The notes beneath the pieces are model-generated. The model ran no database searches. It was not told where the DNA came from and saw nothing but the letters and a program-made list of their open reading frames with translations. Below are positions 38,188 through 47,252 of a stretch of 64,000 nucleotides of DNA, in pieces. The first letter of the stretch is position 1; each line of letters opens with the position of its first letter. The DNA comes from Saprospirales bacterium GYS_P2D (lineage in GTDB: Bacteria > Bacteroidota > Bacteroidia > Chitinophagales > Saprospiraceae). Position numbers and translations under genes: made by a program. The stretch is taken from NCBI GenBank assembly GCA_009833045.1, contig WUUP01000002.1, forward strand, positions 595,427-659,426. Reading direction: 5' to 3'.

Positions 38188-38526
38188 ATCAGAATCATCT
38201 TCACCATAGCTCTCCTATCCATCACACAGATAATCTCTGCTCAGACCCATAGGGTGCAGGCTAAAGATACTGTGTCATCATATAGTGGGCTCGATCTATT
38301 GAATCCGATGGCTCTGCAGATGAAGTCATATACCGAGGTCAATTCGCCTCAAGCTGATCTGAAGATGAGCCCATACAAAGTGACAGCATTCTTTTGCAAA
38401 ACAGAAGATACTATTGAAAAACGAAGTGGAATCCCTCTCCGTATGAGATTAGGATCACTCGAATATACCAACGCTATGGAAGGCAAATACTTCTCTATAC
38501 CAAACACAATAGAACACAAATATTAA
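38188..38526 (+). CDS. small secreted protein, no standard start codon
   Basis: The only canonical start in this frame is GTG at 38254, giving 90 residues with no signal peptide. Directly upstream, in the same frame, the codons read as a signal peptide, [18 protein letters not shown] followed by Q (38188 onward, through the GTG). From the in-frame TAG at 38152-38154 to 38254 there is no ATG, GTG or TTG in this frame. Rare ATC or ATT starts (38185, 38188 or 38161), a sequencing error or a decayed gene could explain this. The mature part ([20 protein letters not shown]...) matches nothing I know. It lies 17 bases before the next lipoprotein gene. Confidence 0.5.
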   Translation: MRIIFTIALLSITQIISAQTHRVQAKDTVSSYSGLDLLNPMALQMKSYTEVNSPQADLKMSPYKVTAFFCKTEDTIEKRSGIPLRMRLGSLEYTNAMEGKYFSIPNTIEHKY

Positions 38527-38543
38527 AACCTTAATACACACCA

Positions 38544-39074
38544 ATGAGAAATACATTACTTTATTTAGCAGGACTACTCCTCTCGATGACCATGCTCATG
38601 ACCAGCTGTGGCGGAGATGAAGACGAGAAAGGCTGTACTGACAGTCGAGCTGAAAACTATAACCCGAATGCTACGTCCGACGACGGAACATGCGTATATC
38701 CCAACGAAAAATTCTTCGGGACTTACGAAGGTGGGTTTATGTGCGGAGGACTATTTGCAGCTATCAATCAAGAAGCGGTCCAATTTGAAATCACTCCTCC
38801 GACTAATGACGATGATAAAGACAAAGTAACTGTCACAGCGTCTATCATGGGTATACCACTATCATTAGAAGGTGATGTGGATGGGGATCAAATCATATTT
38901 ACCGATAAGGTCCTCTCTAATATTGAAATAGAAGGAATCACAACTGATTTGACATTCTCTGGAGACGCTACTATCGCTGGCGATGTCCTCACAGCAGACC
39001 TCGATCTCTCTGCGACTGTACCTGTCATCGGAGCGGTGACATCAAACTGTACATTCTCAGGGAATAAGCTATAG
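38544..39074 (+). CDS. lipoprotein with a cysteine-rich NYNPNAT-type motif
   Basis: A 176-residue lipoprotein (signal LLLSMTMLMTSC, lipobox cysteine). Right after it comes GCTDSRAENYNPNATSDDGT followed by CVY, a Cys-flanked motif repeated in many secreted Bacteroidota proteins, here present once. The remainder is a beta-rich domain (ASIMGIPLSLEGDVDGDQII...) of unknown function. An intrinsic terminator follows (39103-39135). Confidence 0.82.
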   Translation: MRNTLLYLAGLLLSMTMLMTSCGGDEDEKGCTDSRAENYNPNATSDDGTCVYPNEKFFGTYEGGFMCGGLFAAINQEAVQFEITPPTNDDDKDKVTVTASIMGIPLSLEGDVDGDQIIFTDKVLSNIEIEGITTDLTFSGDATIAGDVLTADLDLSATVPVIGAVTSNCTFSGNKL

Positions 39075-39102
39075 TAGAAATATAATAAAGAATAACATAG
39101 GT

Positions 39103-39135
39103 GGGGTGATCAATTTGATCACTCCATTTTTTATT
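39103..39135 (+). terminator. intrinsic terminator after the lipoprotein gene
   Basis: GGGGTGATCAA and TTGATCACTCC form an 11-pair stem (one G-U pair) with a small T/AT loop, then ATTTTTTATTTC. It points along the plus strand, and its T-tract overlaps the stop codon of the convergent bshB1 gene. Confidence 0.8.
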
Positions 39136-39859
39136 TCAGATGCATGAGATCATCTACTCCAACATGTCGATCCACATTAAAGCCTTCTGCATATTCTGCA
39201 TTGATAGGACGTCCATAGGTTTTCATCTTGGCTAAGATAAAATCTAAGAAACTTTTCCCTGATATCGGTGTCTGAATCCCTTCCTCATTATCCACGAAAA
39301 ACTGCGTACTAAAGGCTTGAATAGCTTGAACCTTCTGGTCGACATATCCCGTGACATCTACTACGAAATCTGGATTGAGATTTTTGTCCTGTATATAGTG
39401 ATATAGTGCATGGGCTCTATGAGCTTCGTATCCTGGTGTCTCTATTCGGCGTAAGCCAGCATAAAAATGAGCCTCCGCTACCAGTTTTGCCGCTCGGCCG
39501 TGATCTGGATGTCTATCCTTGAGCGAATTAGCCAAAATAATCTTAGGCTGAGCCATCCGTATGGCCTCCACCACTCTAAGCACATGTCGCTCGTCATGGA
39601 CAAAAAAGCCATCTCTCATCTCGAGATTGACCCTATACTGTACATCGAGGATCTCCGCAGCCGTAGCCGCCTCCTCCATGCGGATACTGGCACTGCCACG
39701 AGTCCCGAGTTCTCCTTTTGTCAGGTCTACGATGCCGACCGTATAGCCTAAGTCTCGCTGCTTGAGGATAGTGGCCGCACAGGACAGCTCTATGTCATCT
39801 GGATGTACCCCTATAGCTAATATATCTACTGGAGCCACATCGCCATATATTGTTATCAT
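39131..39859 (-). CDS. bshB1: bacillithiol biosynthesis deacetylase BshB1
   Basis: A 242-residue zinc-dependent deacetylase of the LmbE/PIG-L fold; it removes acetyl from GlcNAc-malate in bacillithiol synthesis. The zinc/catalytic motif AIGVHPDDIELSC is near the N-terminus, HPDHGRAA in the middle. KGELGTRGSASIRMEEAATA and VVDVTGYVDQKVQAIQAFST are typical of BshB1 and not of other LmbE proteins. It overlaps the upstream DoxX gene by ATGA, so they are coupled. Confidence 0.93.
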   Translation of the reverse strand: MITIYGDVAPVDILAIGVHPDDIELSCAATILKQRDLGYTVGIVDLTKGELGTRGSASIRMEEAATAAEILDVQYRVNLEMRDGFFVHDERHVLRVVEAIRMAQPKIILANSLKDRHPDHGRAAKLVAEAHFYAGLRRIETPGYEAHRAHALYHYIQDKNLNPDFVVDVTGYVDQKVQAIQAFSTQFFVDNEEGIQTPISGKSFLDFILAKMKTYGRPINAEYAEGFNVDRHVGVDDLMHLK

Positions 39860-40275
39860 TCTTCTGGTAGTCTAAGTACATGTAGTATCCTCCTGACGCT
39901 GAACTCCCCTGCCCCATTGGCCATGAGTAGCAGGAGCGCTGCCATCGTCCCCATATTTCTCATGAAGTACAATGAGTTAATACGACGGAGCTCGATGGGA
40001 TCATTCCAAAAGGAATACACTATCAATGTAAAAGGCAACCAATAAAGGAGAATCATTGTTGCGCCGATACTGGCATAATATCCTATGAGGATCATGATAC
40101 TACCTAAAATGAGGACAAAGATGAGTCCAATAAGTAAAATGTCTTGCTGCCAAGTAATCCCATATTCAGTCATGGTCTCCTTGGTATTTTTAAAAAAAAC
40201 TATAGAATCGTATGCCTCGTATAAGAATATAAAGGAGATACATATACGTGCGAGTAGATCTACGTAATTCTTCAT
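39856..40275 (-). CDS. DoxX family membrane protein
   Basis: A 139-residue protein with four transmembrane helices and the DoxX N-terminal pattern (YVDLLARICISFIFLYEAYD, then TEYGITWQ). DoxX proteins are small membrane proteins linked to thiol/redox defence; that suits its four-base overlap (ATGA) with bshB1. No active-site residue can be named. Confidence 0.8.
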   Translation of the reverse strand: MKNYVDLLARICISFIFLYEAYDSIVFFKNTKETMTEYGITWQQDILLIGLIFVLILGSIMILIGYYASIGATMILLYWLPFTLIVYSFWNDPIELRRINSLYFMRNMGTMAALLLLMANGAGEFSVRRILHVLRLPEE

Positions 40276-40352
40276 TCAGCAAGCATTGGTTTCGCTGCAA
40301 AGAAAATAATTTATTTGGCAATAGCAGTGAAATAAATCGTCCGAGACCTGAC

Positions 40353-41894
40353 TCATGACAAGTAGCCCAAGACTCCATCAGCCACTCGCTGACCATCGAG
40401 CGCTGCAGAAAGTATACCGCCAGCATAGCCTGCACCCTCCCCACATGGGAATAGTCCAGCGATATCAGGTGACATCAGCGTCTCGCTATCCCGAGGGATC
40501 CGTATAGGAGCACTCGTACGACTCTCCAGCCCGATCACATGCGCCTCGTCAGTAAAGTATCCCTTCATTTTTTTATCAAATTGTTTGACCGCAGCCCGTA
40601 GTGCTTTCGCTATCCAGTCTGGTAGGAGTTCGTGCATAGGTGCACTGTAGATGCCCGGTATATAGGAGCTATCGCCGACCGTATCCGATGTGACTCCAGC
40701 ATAAAAGTCCGTCAATCTCTGGGCTGGGGCTCGCTGACTACCATCTCCAAACTCAAAAAATCGCTGCTCTACCTCCTGCTGATATTTCATCCCTCCAAAG
40801 GCTGTATCTGGATAAGGATTGTCATCAAGGGTGACTACGGTCCCAGCATTGGCATAGGGTGAGTCCCTTCGGGAAAGAGACATACCATTGACTACGAGCT
40901 CACCGGGAGCAGTGGCGGCAGGTACGATCAGCCCACCTGGACACATGCAAAATGAGAAAACGCCATTCTCCCCGACCTGACAGGCGATACCATAGGATGC
41001 CGCTGGTAGATTTTCTTCTCGCTGGCGCTGATTGTACTGGATCTCATCGATCAGTGGCTGCGGATGCTCGACACGCACTCCCATGGCAAATGGCTTAAAC
41101 TCTATCTGTACCCCACGATCACCACACAGCCGATAGATATCTCGAGCAGAGTGCCCTGTAGCCAATATCGTCGCATCTGCCATGATCTCCTGACCATCCT
41201 CCATCACTGCCCCCATCATCTGTCCGTCCCTGATGATGAAGTCTATCAACTTAGTACCAAAATGTACTTCTCCGCCATACTGCTCTATTGTCTCACGGAT
41301 GGCACTTACGATTTTGGGGAGCTTATTAGACCCGATATGGGGATGTGCGTCTATGAGTATGTCTGACTGTGCCCCGTGATCAACGAGTATCTGGAGCATC
41401 TTTTTGATATTACCTCTTTTATTAGCTCGAGTATAAAGCTTACCATCAGAGTAGGTCCCTGCGCCTCCCTCTCCAAAACAATAATTGGAGTTAGGATTCA
41501 CCGTATGATGTTGCTGTATAGCCCGCAGGTCACGTCGACGAGCCTGTACATCCTTACCTCTGTCGATGACGATAGGCTGTATCCCTAACTCTATGAGCCG
41601 CAGCGCCGCAAAATACCCGGCAGGCCCCGCCCCAACGATCAGCACTCGCTGACCACCACCGACTCGGTCATAGCTGATCTGTATGGATTCCGCTTTCTCC
41701 TGAGCGTCATCATATATGACTACCCTCATGACATACTTGGGCCGTCGACCTCGACTGTCTATCGAGCGTCTGACGATGTCATAGTGGACAGGCTTATCCT
41801 TTGGCAGTCTGGCTTCTTTTCTGATGAGCTGCTGTATATACTCTTGATCCTCCAGCCTATCGGGAGTTAACCTTATTTCTATATTTTTAGCCAT
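40353..41894 (-). CDS. FAD-dependent oxidoreductase (COG2509-type)
   Basis: A 513-residue flavoprotein. The N-terminal ~85 residues are a small RNA-binding-like domain, then the dinucleotide site VLIVGAGPAGYFAALRLIEL, then the family motifs NYCFGEGGAGTYSDGKLYTR, ATGHSARDIYRL, FKPFAMGVRVEHPQ and FPCGEGAGYAGGILSAALDG. Members are called uncharacterised FAD-dependent dehydrogenases; the substrate is not known. The frame is open to 41909 (GTG), but ATG at 41894 is the better start and overlaps kdsA by 8 bases. Confidence 0.88.
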   Translation of the reverse strand: MAKNIEIRLTPDRLEDQEYIQQLIRKEARLPKDKPVHYDIVRRSIDSRGRRPKYVMRVVIYDDAQEKAESIQISYDRVGGGQRVLIVGAGPAGYFAALRLIELGIQPIVIDRGKDVQARRRDLRAIQQHHTVNPNSNYCFGEGGAGTYSDGKLYTRANKRGNIKKMLQILVDHGAQSDILIDAHPHIGSNKLPKIVSAIRETIEQYGGEVHFGTKLIDFIIRDGQMMGAVMEDGQEIMADATILATGHSARDIYRLCGDRGVQIEFKPFAMGVRVEHPQPLIDEIQYNQRQREENLPAASYGIACQVGENGVFSFCMCPGGLIVPAATAPGELVVNGMSLSRRDSPYANAGTVVTLDDNPYPDTAFGGMKYQQEVEQRFFEFGDGSQRAPAQRLTDFYAGVTSDTVGDSSYIPGIYSAPMHELLPDWIAKALRAAVKQFDKKMKGYFTDEAHVIGLESRTSAPIRIPRDSETLMSPDIAGLFPCGEGAGYAGGILSAALDGQRVADGVLGYLS

Positions 41895-42711
41895 ATATCT
41901 CTCTGACACTTAGTGATAGTCGATGTATTCTTTCGAGTAAACCCTCGATCTCATCCAGTGGCAGCATATTAGCCCCATCTGATAGTGCTCGTGAGGGATC
42001 AGGATGTGTCTCTATGAATATCCCATGCGCACCGGCAGCTATACCTGCACGAGCGATAAGCTCTATCCTATCAGGTGTGCCTCCTGTGATACCCGTTGCC
42101 GCATTAGGTCGCTGAACGGAGTGAGTACAGTCTATGATCACGGCTTTCGCCGAATGATTCATTTCGGCGATATTTCTCATATCCACGATCAAGTCTTGGT
42201 AGCCAAAAGAATTCCCCCTCTCTGTGAGCCAGACATTTTCATTTTTGGTAGAATATACTTTTTCTACAGCATGAGCCATACCAGCGCCACTCATAAACTG
42301 ACCTTTCTTGACATTGACACATCGTCCTGACTCACCGGCTGCGACGAGCAGATCAGTCTGTCTACAGAGAAATGCGGGAATCTGTAGGACATCGGCCACC
42401 TGAGCCACTCGAGCTACCTCTGTGGACTCATGTACATCCGTCAATACAGGTACCGCAAAATCAGACCTGATACGATCTAATATCTCTAATGCCTCCTCTA
42501 TACCGATAGAGCTAAATGAGTCCAATCTCGTTCGATTCGCTTTCTTATAGGAAGCTTTAAATATGTAAGGTACGCTTAGGCGAGATGCTATGGTCGCTAC
42601 CCTCTCTGCTACTACGGCACAGGTGTCATAATCCTCAACAGCACAGGGGCCACTGATCAAAAAGTAGGATGTGTATTGCTGTCCAGTAATCCGATCTAAA
42701 CTATCAAGCAT
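41887..42711 (-). CDS. kdsA: 3-deoxy-8-phosphooctulonate synthase
   Basis: A 274-residue TIM-barrel enzyme condensing phosphoenolpyruvate with arabinose-5-phosphate to Kdo-8-phosphate for lipopolysaccharide. Motifs: FLISGPCAVED, FKASYKKANRTRLDSFSS, VPVLTDVHES, DVLQIPAFLCRQTDLLVA, VKKGQFMSG and IETHPDPSRALSDGANMLP. Its stop lies inside the start of the flavoprotein gene, so both are made from one transcript. Confidence 0.96.
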   Translation of the reverse strand: MLDSLDRITGQQYTSYFLISGPCAVEDYDTCAVVAERVATIASRLSVPYIFKASYKKANRTRLDSFSSIGIEEALEILDRIRSDFAVPVLTDVHESTEVARVAQVADVLQIPAFLCRQTDLLVAAGESGRCVNVKKGQFMSGAGMAHAVEKVYSTKNENVWLTERGNSFGYQDLIVDMRNIAEMNHSAKAVIIDCTHSVQRPNAATGITGGTPDRIELIARAGIAAGAHGIFIETHPDPSRALSDGANMLPLDEIEGLLERIHRLSLSVREIYG

Positions 42712-42925
42712 ATCTTATGAGAACAAGATGAAGGAATCAAGCGACAAAGATGCATGAATCTATATAATTATGGATTTGAAGAAGTAATATTAGACCAATT
42801 GACTTGAACACCCTTCATATTGCATAAATGAAAATGTATAAATCTCTATTTATCAAAGCGCATTTCCTTACAATAAGGAAAAAGAGTGGAATATTGATTA
42901 GATTTAAATTCTTTTAGCTTGATAC

Positions 42926-42957
42926 TTGCTCAATTGCCCTAAGAATAAGTACCTTTG
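42926..42957 (+). promoter_or_regulatory. promoter for rpmI-rplT (-33 TTG, -7 TACCTTTG)
   Basis: TTG (42926-42928) is 21 bases from TACCTTTG (42950-42957), as in the Bacteroidota consensus. The leader to the rpmI start is only 26 bases, so there is no room for the L20-type leader. The rest of the 272-base gap 42712-42983 is AT-rich with nothing else seen. Confidence 0.75.
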
Positions 42958-42983
42958 CACTCCATTTTTAGAAAGATAGAATT

Positions 42984-43181
42984 ATGCCTAAAGTAAAAAC
43001 GCACTCAAGTGCTAAGAAGAGATTCAAAGTGACTGGGTCAGGAAAAGTGAAGAGATTTCAGGCGAGAACTTCTCACTTGATGAGAAAGAAAACGAAGAAA
43101 GCTAAGCTCAGATTAAGAGATTCTGCTTTAGTAAGTAAAGCAGATGAGAAAAGAATCAAAGTATTATTAGGCCTAAAATAA
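42984..43181 (+). CDS. rpmI: 50S ribosomal protein L35
   Basis: A 65-residue basic ribosomal protein: [20 protein letters not shown], then [20 protein letters not shown]. It heads the rpmI-rplT pair. The translation factor gene infC, which usually precedes it, is absent; the nearest upstream gene is divergent kdsA. Confidence 0.97.
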   Translation: MPKVKTHSSAKKRFKVTGSGKVKRFQARTSHLMRKKTKKAKLRLRDSALVSKADEKRIKVLLGLK

Positions 43182-43192
43182 ATCAGTAGAAC

Positions 43193-43537
43193 ATGCCACG
43201 GTCAGTAAATGCAGTAGCGTCAAGAGCACGCAGAAAAAAGATACTTAAGCAAGCGAAAGGATATTTCGGCGCAAGAAGTAAAGTCTACACTGTAGCTAAA
43301 AATGCTGTAGAGAAAGGTCTACAGTACGCATACAGAGATAGAAAAGTAAAGAAAAGAGAGTTCAGAAGTCTCTGGATAGCAAGAATCAATGCTGGGGCTC
43401 GTCAGCATGGCACTACTTACTCTAAGTTGATGCACGGTCTATCTCAAAAGAATATCGATCTCAATAGAAAGGTGTTAGCTGATATGGCTATGAATCACCC
43501 TGATGCATTCGAACAAATCGTAAAAGCGGCTGTTTAA
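43193..43537 (+). CDS. rplT: 50S ribosomal protein L20
   Basis: A 114-residue ribosomal protein: [60 protein letters not shown]. It follows rpmI by 11 bases and ends before a strong terminator (43564-43597). Confidence 0.97.
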   Translation: MPRSVNAVASRARRKKILKQAKGYFGARSKVYTVAKNAVEKGLQYAYRDRKVKKREFRSLWIARINAGARQHGTTYSKLMHGLSQKNIDLNRKVLADMAMNHPDAFEQIVKAAV

Positions 43538-43563
43538 GCTCGGTCTTTTACTTTAGATATACG

Positions 43564-43597
43564 AAGCCATCTCATTCATTTGAGGTGGCTTTTTTGT
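43564..43597 (+). terminator. intrinsic terminator after rplT
   Basis: AAGCCATCTCA (43564-43574), loop, TGAGGTGGCTT (43581-43591): 11 pairs including one G-U, followed by TTTTTG. Confidence 0.85.
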
Positions 43598-43672
43598 TTC
43601 TGAATTTCAACTGGGAACTAAAGTTAGCCTTAAATTGTAAAATTTATTGCGCAGCTATACTTACTAATAACT

Positions 43673-43966
43673 ATGAATCTCCGTAAAGAACAAATTCAAA
43701 TAATAGAATCTTACTTGAGTCAAAAACCAGTGCTTAAGGCCTTCTTATTCGGATCTTATGCCACAGGTTATGCTCATGTTGAAAGTGATATAGACATACT
43801 TGTAGAATTGGATTACACTGAGCGGATCGGATTAGAATTTATCCAAATGCAGTTAGAGTTGCAAGATTTGCTCAAAAGCAAGGTAGACTTGGTTTCTACC
43901 AAAGGCTTATCGAAATATGTGAAGCCTTTTATTGATCGAGAAAAAAAGCTGATTTATGAGCGATAA
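43673..43966 (+). CDS. mntA: MntA-type nucleotidyltransferase antitoxin
   Basis: A 97-residue minimal nucleotidyltransferase. The motif GSYATGYAHVESDIDILVEL has G27-S28 and metal-binding D39 and D41. In MntA-HepT modules this enzyme AMPylates the HepT toxin to neutralise it. It overlaps the following, frameshifted HepT gene by 11 bases. It looks intact; the toxin does not. Confidence 0.88.
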   Translation: MNLRKEQIQIIESYLSQKPVLKAFLFGSYATGYAHVESDIDILVELDYTERIGLEFIQMQLELQDLLKSKVDLVSTKGLSKYVKPFIDREKKLIYER

Positions 43967-44296
43967 CGCTGAAGATTTGGTGAGGCTAAAACACGTGATA
44001 GATACTATAGCCAAAATAGACCTCTATACACACGGGGTCAATAGTAATGGCTTTTTGGAAGATTCTATGATGCCTGCCTAAGACAACTACAGATAATTGG
44101 AGAAGCCTGTAACAAGCTGAGTAAAACAATACAAAGCCAAAATGAGCAAATACCATGGAGTAAAATAATTGGGCTGAGAATTTTGATAGTGCATAAGTAC
44201 TTTGGAGTAGATCCATACGTAATTTGGGATATTATTAAGGATGATCTACCAGATCTAAAAATCCAAATAGCCCAACTAATACTTGAAATTCAATAA
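43956..44296 (+). pseudogene. hepT: HepT (HEPN/DUF86) toxin, frameshifted
   Basis: From ATG at 43956 the frame gives 41 codons (LVRLKHVIDTIAKIDLYTHG, then GFLEDSMM) and stops at TAA 44079-44081. The rest of the HEPN domain continues in the -1 (+2) frame from about 44063 to TAA 44294-44296: DACLRQLQIIGEACNKLS, then IPWSKIIGLRILIVHKYFGV. The R-x4-H-x-Y motif of HepT (RILIVHKY) lies in this second frame. A single base lost within TCTATG-ATGCC (about 44064-44074) would explain it and give FLEDSM-x-ACLRQL. It reads as a broken gene, unless programmed frameshifting occurs. Confidence 0.82.
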
Positions 44297-44315
44297 CGCA
44301 ATCACTAATTCTCCC

Positions 44316-45575
44316 CTACTGCCGCATAGCCACTACAGGATCCATTTTGCTGGCCTGGAGAGCTGGGATCACACCGGCGATGACTCCGACTACTACCGAT
44401 ACTGTCACTCCGATGATGATATTTCGCATAGATAGCCATAATGCGAATGGTATGACCATAGAGATGAGCTTCATCAAGAGCCATACCATACCGAGACCCA
44501 ATAGGCCTCCGATCACACAGAGGAAAATCGACTCCATCAAAAACTCTGATAAAATAAAGGATCGCTTGGCGCCGATAGCCTTTTTGACTCCGATGATATT
44601 GGTGCGTTCTTTCACACTGACGAACATGATATTGGCTACACTTATCATCCCTACGATCAAAGCAAATATTCCAATAGTGAATCCCGCAATATTCAGAGCT
44701 CCAAAAAATCCAGATAATATCTCTTCAAACATGCTGAGTTCATTGAGGGCAAAATTCTCTTCTTCCAGCGGCTTGAGTCGTCTGACTCCACGTATGATGC
44801 CTGTCAATTCATCTTTGAGATCATCCAGATCGACTCCATCTTTAGCTTTGACTATTAATAGCTTTTGATAGTTATTACCACGAGTGAAGTCATTAAAACT
44901 AAAAAACTTACGAGTCGTCACGAGGCCTGTCCATACTACATCATCAAAGTTGATGAAGTTAAAAGGATCCTCTCCCTCCTCTTTCAGCACTCCAATAACC
45001 TTGAATTTCTGTCCAAGGTATTTTACTTCTTTACCCAGGGCATTTTGATCGCCAAACAGTTCTTGCTTGATAAGATGCCCGAGCAAGAGGACATTCGCTC
45101 CGTTTCTGTATTCTAAATCAGTCAAATATCTACCTTCGGCGATCTCTACTCCTTGTAGCTCCTGATACTCATAGGTGGTGCCCATGAAGAACGCCCCTTT
45201 TACGCTGGAAGATTCATGTTTGATAGTCCCTCCTCCAGTGAAAAAGGAGTAAGCTGCTCCTGCTGCTAAATCAGATCGCTCTACTATCGCCTCATAATCA
45301 CGCATACCTGGCTCAGGACGGCGGAGGTACTTCCAGTAGTTTTGTGAGGGGTCTTCTGTCCATGGCTGCTTGTCCACATAGATGACATCCGATCCGAGCT
45401 CTGAGAATCCATCTCTGATACTTCGCTCCAGCGAATCCACTGCAGATAAAACAGCGATAATGCAGAATATCCCTATCGTAATACCGAGCAAAGAGAGGAA
45501 AGTGCGCAGTTTATTACTCAATAACTGAGAGCCAGCCATGAGTATACTTTCTTTTATGATTTTAAATATGAGCAT
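44316..45575 (-). CDS. ABC transporter permease (MacB/FtsX type)
   Basis: A 419-residue permease with one N-terminal transmembrane helix (about 25-45, NKLRTFLSLLGITIGIFCII), a large MacB-like periplasmic domain (about 55-285) and three C-terminal helices of the FtsX domain (for example GFTIGIFALIVGMISVANIM, then MVWLLMKLISMVIPFALWL). The C-terminus VIPALQASKMDPVVAMR is the family tail. No ATPase or adaptor gene lies beside it, so it may pair with one elsewhere. Confidence 0.92.
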   Translation of the reverse strand: MLIFKIIKESILMAGSQLLSNKLRTFLSLLGITIGIFCIIAVLSAVDSLERSIRDGFSELGSDVIYVDKQPWTEDPSQNYWKYLRRPEPGMRDYEAIVERSDLAAGAAYSFFTGGGTIKHESSSVKGAFFMGTTYEYQELQGVEIAEGRYLTDLEYRNGANVLLLGHLIKQELFGDQNALGKEVKYLGQKFKVIGVLKEEGEDPFNFINFDDVVWTGLVTTRKFFSFNDFTRGNNYQKLLIVKAKDGVDLDDLKDELTGIIRGVRRLKPLEEENFALNELSMFEEILSGFFGALNIAGFTIGIFALIVGMISVANIMFVSVKERTNIIGVKKAIGAKRSFILSEFLMESIFLCVIGGLLGLGMVWLLMKLISMVIPFALWLSMRNIIIGVTVSVVVGVIAGVIPALQASKMDPVVAMRQ

Positions 45576-45733
45576 AATAATCTGCTGTCAAGATCACTAA
45601 ATGTCTGCTAATGGCAAATCATTTTAGATCAAAGAAACCAAAGTACTGATAAAACAATTGAATAAGAGTATAAATCAAACAAGACGATCCATCTAAATAG
45701 TGGAAAAGAATGGTTCATGCATCTTGAAATTTA

Positions 45734-45741
45734 TATTTTTG
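45734..45741 (+). promoter_or_regulatory. -7 promoter box (TATTTTTG) for queA
   Basis: TATTTTTG matches TAnnTTTG 73 bases before the queA ATG; no -33 box at consensus spacing. It lies in the 238-base gap 45576-45813, which otherwise shows nothing. Confidence 0.5.
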
Positions 45742-45813
45742 CCCCGTTTTTCCATATCCTATGATATTCGGAAGGGCCGTAACCCTTTTCATAAAACAAA
45801 CAAAAAAGAATAC

Positions 45814-46878
45814 ATGAAAGCTAAGTTGTCAATGTTCAATTTCGATTTGCCAGATGAACTCGTGGCTAAATATCCATCAAAAGAGAGGGATGAGTCACGT
45901 CTCATGGTAGTACATCGAGACAGTGGTAAGATAGAACATAAAGTTTTTAAGGATCTCGTAGATTACTTTGACGAAGGCGATGCTTTTATATTCAATAACA
46001 CTAAAGTATTCCCAGCGAGACTGTTTGGTATCAAAGAGAAAACAGAGGCTAATATCGAAGTATTCTTACTCCGTCAGCTAAACAAAGAAAGTAAACTCTG
46101 GGATGTACTCGTCGATCCTGCTCGTAAGATCCGTGTAGGTAACAAGCTCTTCTTCAGAGATGCAGAGGGAAACGATCGATTAGTAGCAGAGGTAGTAGAT
46201 AATACCACGAGTAGAGGACGGACCATTAGATTTTACTTTGATGGTTCGGAAGATGAGTTTCAAGAAATTTTGGCAGATCTCGGTAAGACTCCTCTACCGA
46301 AATATATTAAGAGAGAGGCCGAAGACCTCGACCTCGAGCGATATCAGACGATCTATGCAAAAGAGATCGGCGCCGTAGCAGCACCGACTGCCGGACTCCA
46401 CTTCAGCAAAACACTTATGAAAAAGCTGGAAATTAAAGGAGTGGATTTTGCTGAGCTCACACTACATATAGGACTTGGGACATTTCGTAATATTGAGGTA
46501 GAAGATCTGTCGAAACATAAAATGGATGCAGAATACTTCAAAATCCCTCAGTCCGCAGTAGATGTGGTCAATAAGCGGAAAGGACAAGGAAAAAGAATCT
46601 GCTCTGTAGGAACTACAGCTATGCGCTCTATCGAGTCAGCTGTCAATGCCACAGGTAATCTGAAGGTAGCTGAAGGCTGGACGAATAAGTTCATTTACCC
46701 GCCTTACGACTTTAGCATTGCTAACTCCATGATCACCAACTTCCATTTGCCGAAATCGAGCTTAGTGATCATGATATCGGCTTTTGCAGGTACGGAGTTA
46801 GTCATGGATGCATACCAAGAAGCAATCAAGGAGAAGTACCGCTTTTTCAGCTATGGAGATGCTATGCTGATCCTCTAA
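45814..46878 (+). CDS. queA: tRNA preQ1(34) S-adenosylmethionine ribosyltransferase-isomerase
   Basis: A 354-residue enzyme in queuosine synthesis. Motifs: [66 protein letters not shown] and [20 protein letters not shown]. The frame extends back to 45700, but ATG at 45814 matches the family N-terminus and lies after the promoter box. No other queuosine genes nearby. Confidence 0.94.
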   Translation: MKAKLSMFNFDLPDELVAKYPSKERDESRLMVVHRDSGKIEHKVFKDLVDYFDEGDAFIFNNTKVFPARLFGIKEKTEANIEVFLLRQLNKESKLWDVLVDPARKIRVGNKLFFRDAEGNDRLVAEVVDNTTSRGRTIRFYFDGSEDEFQEILADLGKTPLPKYIKREAEDLDLERYQTIYAKEIGAVAAPTAGLHFSKTLMKKLEIKGVDFAELTLHIGLGTFRNIEVEDLSKHKMDAEYFKIPQSAVDVVNKRKGQGKRICSVGTTAMRSIESAVNATGNLKVAEGWTNKFIYPPYDFSIANSMITNFHLPKSSLVIMISAFAGTELVMDAYQEAIKEKYRFFSYGDAMLIL

Positions 46879-46913
46879 TGAGGGCGGTAAAGCTCAAGAT
46901 TATTGACCACCTA

Positions 46914-46944
46914 TTTGCATAGGAACAGAAAAAATTTACTTTTG
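46914..46944 (+). promoter_or_regulatory. full-consensus promoter (TTTG-N19-TACTTTTG) for the DUF2795-cmk genes
   Basis: TTTG (46914-46917), exactly 19 bases, TACTTTTG (46937-46944): a perfect match to the Bacteroidota consensus. The leader to 47031 is 86 bases. Confidence 0.8.
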
Positions 46945-47030
46945 TCGCAAAATTGGGATCAGTCGGAACTTTTGGCGAATCCTTGATTGTATTTAGGTAG
47001 TTATTTATTTACATCTAAACGATTTTATTA

Positions 47031-47252
47031 ATGTATTGGACATTAGAATTAGCGCATCACTTAGAAGATGCTCCATGGCCAGCGACACGAGATGAATTGA
47101 TCGACTATGCAGTACGCTCAGGAGCGCCACTCGAGGTGATCGAAAATCTGAACCAGCTCGAAGAAGAAGAAGAGACATACGAAAACATCGAGGACATCTG
47201 GCCAGACTATCCTCGTAAGGACGATTTCTTGTTTAATGAAGATGAATATTAA
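47031..47252 (+). CDS. DUF2795 domain-containing small acidic protein
   Basis: A 73-residue acidic protein of Bacteroidota type: MYWTLELAHHLEDAPWPATR, then ELIDYAVRSGAPLEVIENL and an Asp/Glu-rich C-terminal half ending NEDEY. Function unknown, highly conserved in the group. The start of cmk overlaps its last 17 bases, so the two are coupled. It has a perfect-consensus promoter. Confidence 0.88.
   Translation: MYWTLELAHHLEDAPWPATRDELIDYAVRSGAPLEVIENLNQLEEEEETYENIEDIWPDYPRKDDFLFNEDEY

Noticed and set aside
43956..44296. programmed -1 frameshifting in hepT
   Set aside because: No slippery heptamer (X XXY YYZ) or clear pseudoknot at the shift point; a simple deletion explains it better.
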